In this document: positions 60,177-64,000 of the stretch, in pieces
How positions within the stretch are numbered: the first letter of the stretch is position 1
Layout: each line of letters begins with the position of its first letter
Assembly (NCBI GenBank): GCA_963922565.1
Contig: CAWUIQ010000014.1
Coordinates: 20,083-84,082, forward strand
DNA: 64,000 bases
Direction: 5' to 3'
DNA from: JBCBKL01 sp963922565
Lineage (GTDB): Bacteria; Pseudomonadota; Alphaproteobacteria; Rhodobacterales; Rhodobacteraceae
Notes under the pieces: model-generated
The model's database searches: none
The model's input: the letters and a program-made list of their open reading frames with translations, nothing else
What the model was told of the DNA's origin: nothing
Position numbers and translations under genes: made by a program

Positions 60177-60839
60177 TCAGGAGGCGACGATTTCAGGTTC
60201 TCGCTTGGTGATCGCCACGCCTTGCCAGGGCGGCATCTCCTGCACGATCAGATCGGCGTCGTCCTCGGAAAACACATCGTATTGGCGGCGGCTCGTGTCG
60301 GCGATCGCCACCATGGCTTCGGCAGAATCTCCGCCGAACAGCAAGGCGCCGCCACCCGCGATCAACACCTCGTCCTCGTCGGTTTCAATTTCGATGACCC
60401 GGGTCCACGCATAGGGCGGGACATGGGCGATGCCCTGAAATCCGGCAAGAGCGCCGGCAGGCACGATGGCCAGCGTATCTCCGTTGCTGTCGCATGCGGC
60501 CTCTGAAACGACCAGAACACCCTGTTCGGCCTGAAGTTCCAGAGCATCCTGATTGCCCAGGGCGTTTTCAGGGACGTGAATGTGCCATTTGTCTTTGCGG
60601 ACCATCGGTGCATCGGCGAATTTCAGGACCGATTGAACGGCTCGAATACGCTGTGGACCGTTGAGATAGGTCAGCACCTCGTCGCCCGGCATCAGCTCTT
60701 CGATCCTCTTTGGCCCGTCCGGGGTCTCGACCACGGTACCGGCAAGAAACCCCATCTTCACAGCGAAGGCCCCTTTCGGACGCAATCCACTTTTTTGTTC
60801 TTTTGCAATGCCTTGCTCCGACTGACCCGCACCGGCCAT
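60177..60839 (-). CDS. Hint-domain protein lacking the catalytic cysteine
   Basis: This 220-residue Hint (Hedgehog/intein) domain protein of a type frequent in Rhodobacteraceae has FLAGTVVETPDGPKRIEELMPGDEVLTY at about 30-57, the usual start of the fold. Family members normally read CFTPGT or similar here, with Cys1 as the self-splicing nucleophile; this protein has MGFLAGT, so autoprocessing should be lost. A middle HIHVPENALGNQDALELQAEQGVLV occupies the expected HxxH-type region. No signal peptide is seen. Function unknown. Confidence 0.78.
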   Translation of the reverse strand: MAGAGQSEQGIAKEQKSGLRPKGAFAVKMGFLAGTVVETPDGPKRIEELMPGDEVLTYLNGPQRIRAVQSVLKFADAPMVRKDKWHIHVPENALGNQDALELQAEQGVLVVSEAACDSNGDTLAIVPAGALAGFQGIAHVPPYAWTRVIEIETDEDEVLIAGGGALLFGGDSAEAMVAIADTSRRQYDVFSEDDADLIVQEMPPWQGVAITKREPEIVAS

Positions 60840-61021
60840 GCGTCTAGTTCCTTAATGCGGGCCATACATTCCTCGACAATTTTCGCATAATCCGGGACGG
60901 TCGTGTCATTCGAACGTCAGAAATCGGGCACTAAATTGACGTCAAAGATCGATGGCCACCAATCCATCAAAATTAGTTGCATTGTTGACGATTTGGAAAC
61001 TGTCATTCAAGACAATTGCGG

Positions 61022-61669
61022 CTAATCGTATTCATACTCGAACCGGGCGATATCTTCTGAGCAGATATTCGCCACGAAATCCCGCAATTCGGTATCGTAG
61101 TACGCGTCATACGCGCAATCGCGGTGCGAGCTGTTCACGCGTTCCAATCCAAACCGGAATCCCAGATGATCGAACAAAGGCGCCGCATCATCTTCGAAGT
61201 GTTCGAGGCGGATAAATGCGGCGCATCGCTCCTTCCCATAGGCATCTGTCACGTAATGCCGCGATGGCGTTTCGCGGATCGAATGCGCGATCATTGGATG
61301 CCTCAGGAACGCGTCAAACGGCAATTCCTTCGATAGCCCGACGGCGGGGTGATCAAAACTCTGATCCTTCAGCCAGTGATAATAGCTGACCAGCCTGTCC
61401 CACGGGTTCCGGACTAGCGTGAAGACAAAGAGATCATCAAGCGCATCGCGCGGCACCAACCCGTCGAGATCGGCGAGGGTCGAATGCTTCCACAGCCGCC
61501 CCCGGCTTTCGACATCCTTGACCCGGCTGCGGCGTTTGCGCGCCTTGGGCGTGTCCCCCAGCATGATGTCATCCTTCATCGCCCGCGCTTCCAGCGCCAG
61601 CGCCATCGCGGTGCCGCCGGTCTTGGGCTGGTGAATGAAAAGATAACGGCGACCGGGAGAGTAGATCAT
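61022..61669 (-). CDS. Sulfotransferase-like protein
   Basis: This 215-residue protein has a 5'-phosphosulfate loop RRYLFIHQPKTGGTAMALALEARA, a 3'-phosphate-binding segment FTLVRNPWDRLVSYYHWLK and a C-terminal FVANICSEDIARFEYEYD typical of the sulfotransferase family 2 (Sulfotransfer_2) group. It may transfer sulfate from PAPS to a cell-surface polysaccharide, lipid or small molecule. It stands alone between the Hint gene and the acyl-CoA synthetase gene. Confidence 0.85.
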   Translation of the reverse strand: MIYSPGRRYLFIHQPKTGGTAMALALEARAMKDDIMLGDTPKARKRRSRVKDVESRGRLWKHSTLADLDGLVPRDALDDLFVFTLVRNPWDRLVSYYHWLKDQSFDHPAVGLSKELPFDAFLRHPMIAHSIRETPSRHYVTDAYGKERCAAFIRLEHFEDDAAPLFDHLGFRFGLERVNSSHRDCAYDAYYDTELRDFVANICSEDIARFEYEYD

Positions 61670-61778
61670 GCCCCCAACCTAACAGCCAAATCATCGTGCA
61701 AAAGCCCTTACAGACCCTCTTTCCCTCGCCAAACGCTTCAGCCTATTCTGCGCCGACCAGGATGCGGGGAGGACGAGC

Positions 61779-63404
61779 ATGGGCTGGCTATCTGACGAAA
61801 CCGGGCTGCAGAAACGCGCGGCCAACTACGTGCCACTGACGCCGCTTTCGCATCTGCGCCGCGCCGCCCGGGTTTTTGCCGACCATACGGCGGTGATCTA
61901 TGGCGATCATCGCGTGACCTATGCCGAATACTACGACCGCTGCACGCGCCTTGCATCCGGTCTGGCGGCCATGGGCGTCAAGCCTGGTGATGTCGTGGCC
62001 ACCCTGATCCCCAACCTGCCCGCGCAGGCCGAGGCCCATTTCGGCGTGCCTGCCTGCGGCGGGGTCTTGAACACGATCAACACCCGGCTCGACAAGGCGA
62101 CGGTTGCCTACATCTTCGATCACGGCGAAGCCAAGGTCCTGCTGGTCGATACCCAATTCCTCGAACTGGCCGAGGCCGCCATCGGCCTGATGGAGGGCAC
62201 CGCCCCGCAGATCGTCGAAGTGCCGGATGCCCATGCGGGCTTTCCCCCGTCTGGCCGGCACCCCGTCTACGAAGACCTGCTGGCCAGTGCCGATCCGAAT
62301 TTCGACTGGATCATGCCCGAGGATGAGTGGGAAAGCCTCGCGCTGAATTATACCTCCGGCACGACCGGGCGGCCCAAGGGCGTGGTCTATCATCATCGCG
62401 GTGCGTATCTGATGACGATGGGCACGGTGGTGTCATGGCGCATGGTGCTGCACCCGGTCTTCATGGCAATTGTTCCGCTTTTCCACTGTAACGGCTGGAA
62501 CCACACATGGATGATGCCGCTGGTCGGCGGCACGCTGGTCTGCTGCCGGGATGTGACGGCGACCGCGATCTACAACGCGATCCATTACGAGGGCGTGACC
62601 CATTTCGGCGGCGCACCAATCGTTCTGAACACCATCGTCAACGCACCGGAAAGCGACAGGCGCAGCTTTGACCACGTGGTCGAGGTCTTTACCGCCGGAG
62701 CCCCACCGGCCCCCGCCACGCTGCAAAAGATCGAGGCGCTCGGGTTCAACGTCACGCAGGTCTACGGCCTGACCGAAACCTACGGGCACGTGACCGAATG
62801 CGTCTGGCAGGATGCCTGGAACGAGCGCAGCGCCGATGAAAAGGCCGCGATCAAGGCGCAGCAGGGCGTGGCCTTTCCGATGATGGAACACATCACCGTC
62901 ATGGATAACGACATGGCCCAGATACCGATGGACGGTGCAGCGCAGGGTGAGATCGTGATGCGCGGCAACTCGGTGATGAAAGGGTATCTGAAGAACCCCG
63001 ACGCGACCGAAGAATCCTTTGCCGGCGGGTACTTCCACTCCGGCGACATCGCCGTGCAGCACCCGAACGGCTATATCCAGATCGCCGACCGGGCCAAGGA
63101 CATCATCATTTCGGGGGGCGAGAATATCTCGTCCGTCGAGGTCGAGGGCGTGCTCATGGCCCATCCCGACGTGTTGTTGGCCGCCGTCGTTGCAAAGCCG
63201 GATGACAAATGGGGCGAGGTGCCCTGCGCCTTCATCGAACTGAAGGAGGGCACTGCCCCGACCGAAGCCGATCTTATCGCCTTCAGCCGCGAAACGCTGG
63301 CGGGGTTCAAGGCACCGAAGAAGGTCGTGTTTCAGGAATTGCCCAAGACATCGACGGGCAAGATCCAGAAGTTCGAATTGCGCAAGGTGGCCGCCACGCT
63401 CTGA
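61779..63404 (+). CDS. Acyl-CoA synthetase (AMP-forming ligase)
   Basis: This 541-residue ANL-superfamily enzyme has the P-loop motif LNYTSGTTGRPKGVVYHH, QVYGLTETYGHVTE, YFHSGDIAVQHPNGYIQIADRAKDIIISGGENIS and the catalytic lysine in KTSTGKIQKFEL. It activates a fatty or related carboxylic acid to its CoA thioester. The type resembles medium-chain/aryl and methylthiopropionate (DmdB-like) ligases of roseobacters, but the substrate cannot be assigned. GGGGAGGA precedes the ATG. Confidence 0.92.
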   Translation: MGWLSDETGLQKRAANYVPLTPLSHLRRAARVFADHTAVIYGDHRVTYAEYYDRCTRLASGLAAMGVKPGDVVATLIPNLPAQAEAHFGVPACGGVLNTINTRLDKATVAYIFDHGEAKVLLVDTQFLELAEAAIGLMEGTAPQIVEVPDAHAGFPPSGRHPVYEDLLASADPNFDWIMPEDEWESLALNYTSGTTGRPKGVVYHHRGAYLMTMGTVVSWRMVLHPVFMAIVPLFHCNGWNHTWMMPLVGGTLVCCRDVTATAIYNAIHYEGVTHFGGAPIVLNTIVNAPESDRRSFDHVVEVFTAGAPPAPATLQKIEALGFNVTQVYGLTETYGHVTECVWQDAWNERSADEKAAIKAQQGVAFPMMEHITVMDNDMAQIPMDGAAQGEIVMRGNSVMKGYLKNPDATEESFAGGYFHSGDIAVQHPNGYIQIADRAKDIIISGGENISSVEVEGVLMAHPDVLLAAVVAKPDDKWGEVPCAFIELKEGTAPTEADLIAFSRETLAGFKAPKKVVFQELPKTSTGKIQKFELRKVAATL

Positions 63405-63422
63405 TCGGTCGAGAGAGGGTGC

Positions 63423-64000
63423 CTAGCCTGCCCGCAAGACCGCGCCGGGGTTCATGATCCCGTGCGGGTCGAGCGCGGCCTTGATCGTCCGCATCGCCGC
63501 CAGCTTGGCCGGGTCGGAATAGCGTTCGACATCCGCGACTTTCAGACGGCCGACTCCATGCTCGGCGGCGACCGAGCCGCCCAATTCGTGTGCCAAATCG
63601 TGCAGCGCGCGTTTGATCATGGGGCGCTCAACCTCGTGATCGGCGCGGGACCGGCCCGGCATCGGGAAGACGTTGAAATGCAGATTGCCGTCGCCCACAT
63701 GGCCAAAGCAGTTGATGCGAAACGCGCCGATCTCCGCGATCCGCTCGCGCCCACGGTCAATGAATTCGGCGATCGCACCCATCGGGACTGAGATGTCGTG
63801 CGAACTCACTGACCCGATGCGCCGGTTCGCCTCGGGGATCTGCTCTCTAACCGCCCAGAACTCGGCCGCTTGCGTGTCGCTCTGCGCGATCAGGCCGTCG
63901 CGGACCAGATCATTGTCGGTCAACAGAAGGTCCATCGCCCCCTGAACATCCGCATATGCGGGCAGGCTGACCTCAAGCAGCACGCACCATTCCGGCGGGG
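63423..64000 (-). CDS. FAD-linked oxidase, GlcD/D-lactate dehydrogenase type (5' part outside the window)
   Basis: About 190 C-terminal residues of an FAD-binding oxidoreductase are visible: REQIPEANRRIGSVSSHDISVP, NCFGHVGDGNLHFNVFP and GGSVAAEHGVGRLK match the FAD-oxidase C-terminal domain of D-2-hydroxyacid dehydrogenases, with metal-ligand histidines in GHVGDGNLHFN. The frame stays open to the window edge (EWCVLLEVS upstream), so the gene continues beyond it. It converges with the acyl-CoA synthetase gene 18 bp away. Confidence 0.9.
   Translation of the reverse strand, partial: PPEWCVLLEVSLPAYADVQGAMDLLLTDNDLVRDGLIAQSDTQAAEFWAVREQIPEANRRIGSVSSHDISVPMGAIAEFIDRGRERIAEIGAFRINCFGHVGDGNLHFNVFPMPGRSRADHEVERPMIKRALHDLAHELGGSVAAEHGVGRLKVADVERYSDPAKLAAMRTIKAALDPHGIMNPGAVLRAG

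Overview
The window looks like chromosomal DNA of a marine Rhodobacteraceae (Roseobacter-type) alphaproteobacterium. This is inferred from the high GC content, dense same-strand operons with 1-4 base ATGA/GTGA overlaps, the lysC-ptsP neighbourhood, DUF1178, EcsC and Hint-domain genes, an FnrL-type box, and beta-oxidation genes led by a MerR regulator. I saw no rRNA, tRNA, CRISPR array, intact insertion sequence or prophage.

Layout. 1-4152: a fructose-type ABC importer (frcA partial, frcC, frcB), divergent from a ROK repressor with a clear palindromic operator between them. 4165-9041: an unusual three-gene operon of a CPA-type cation/proton antiporter, a Rieske domain fused to an FMN glutamate-synthase domain, and a Rieske domain fused to a thiamine-diphosphate enzyme. 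9236-14732: an oligopeptide importer (oppABCDF). 15126-18309: a tungstate importer (tupBCA) followed by a helix-turn-helix regulator fused to a periplasmic-binding-protein-like domain. 18322-29851: a galactoside catabolic locus with a GH42 beta-galactosidase, a GH4 alpha-galactosidase, a sugar ABC importer, a sugar dehydrogenase, a lactonase and the dgoK/dgoA steps, controlled by an IclR regulator. The galactonate dehydratase is absent.

30112-33496: a MarR regulator divergent from a secreted SRPBCC-like protein around a perfect 25-base palindrome, then an ECF sigma factor, anti-sigma and TPR trio. 33625-39570: ptsP, a universal stress protein behind a perfect FNR box, lysC, an SDR, a DUF1178 protein and a NUDIX hydrolase. 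39715-42229: modABC. 42283-46977: small housekeeping genes and a SulP anion transporter. 47254-48684: a protealysin-like M4 metalloprotease followed by an emfourin-type inhibitor. 48694-50559: an unrecognised secreted protein with a duplicated four-cysteine domain.

50864-60094: fatty-acid beta-oxidation genes: MerR regulator, two acyl-CoA dehydrogenases, GST, thiolase, a tandem NTF2-like protein and a FadJ-type trifunctional enzyme. 60177-64000: a Hint-domain protein that has lost its catalytic cysteine, a sulfotransferase-like protein, an acyl-CoA synthetase and a partial FAD-linked oxidase.

The best candidates for an undescribed system are the antiporter/Rieske-GltS/Rieske-TPP operon, the duplicated four-cysteine secreted protein, and the cytoplasmic protease-inhibitor pair. 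Family assignments are by eye and memory; no searches were run.
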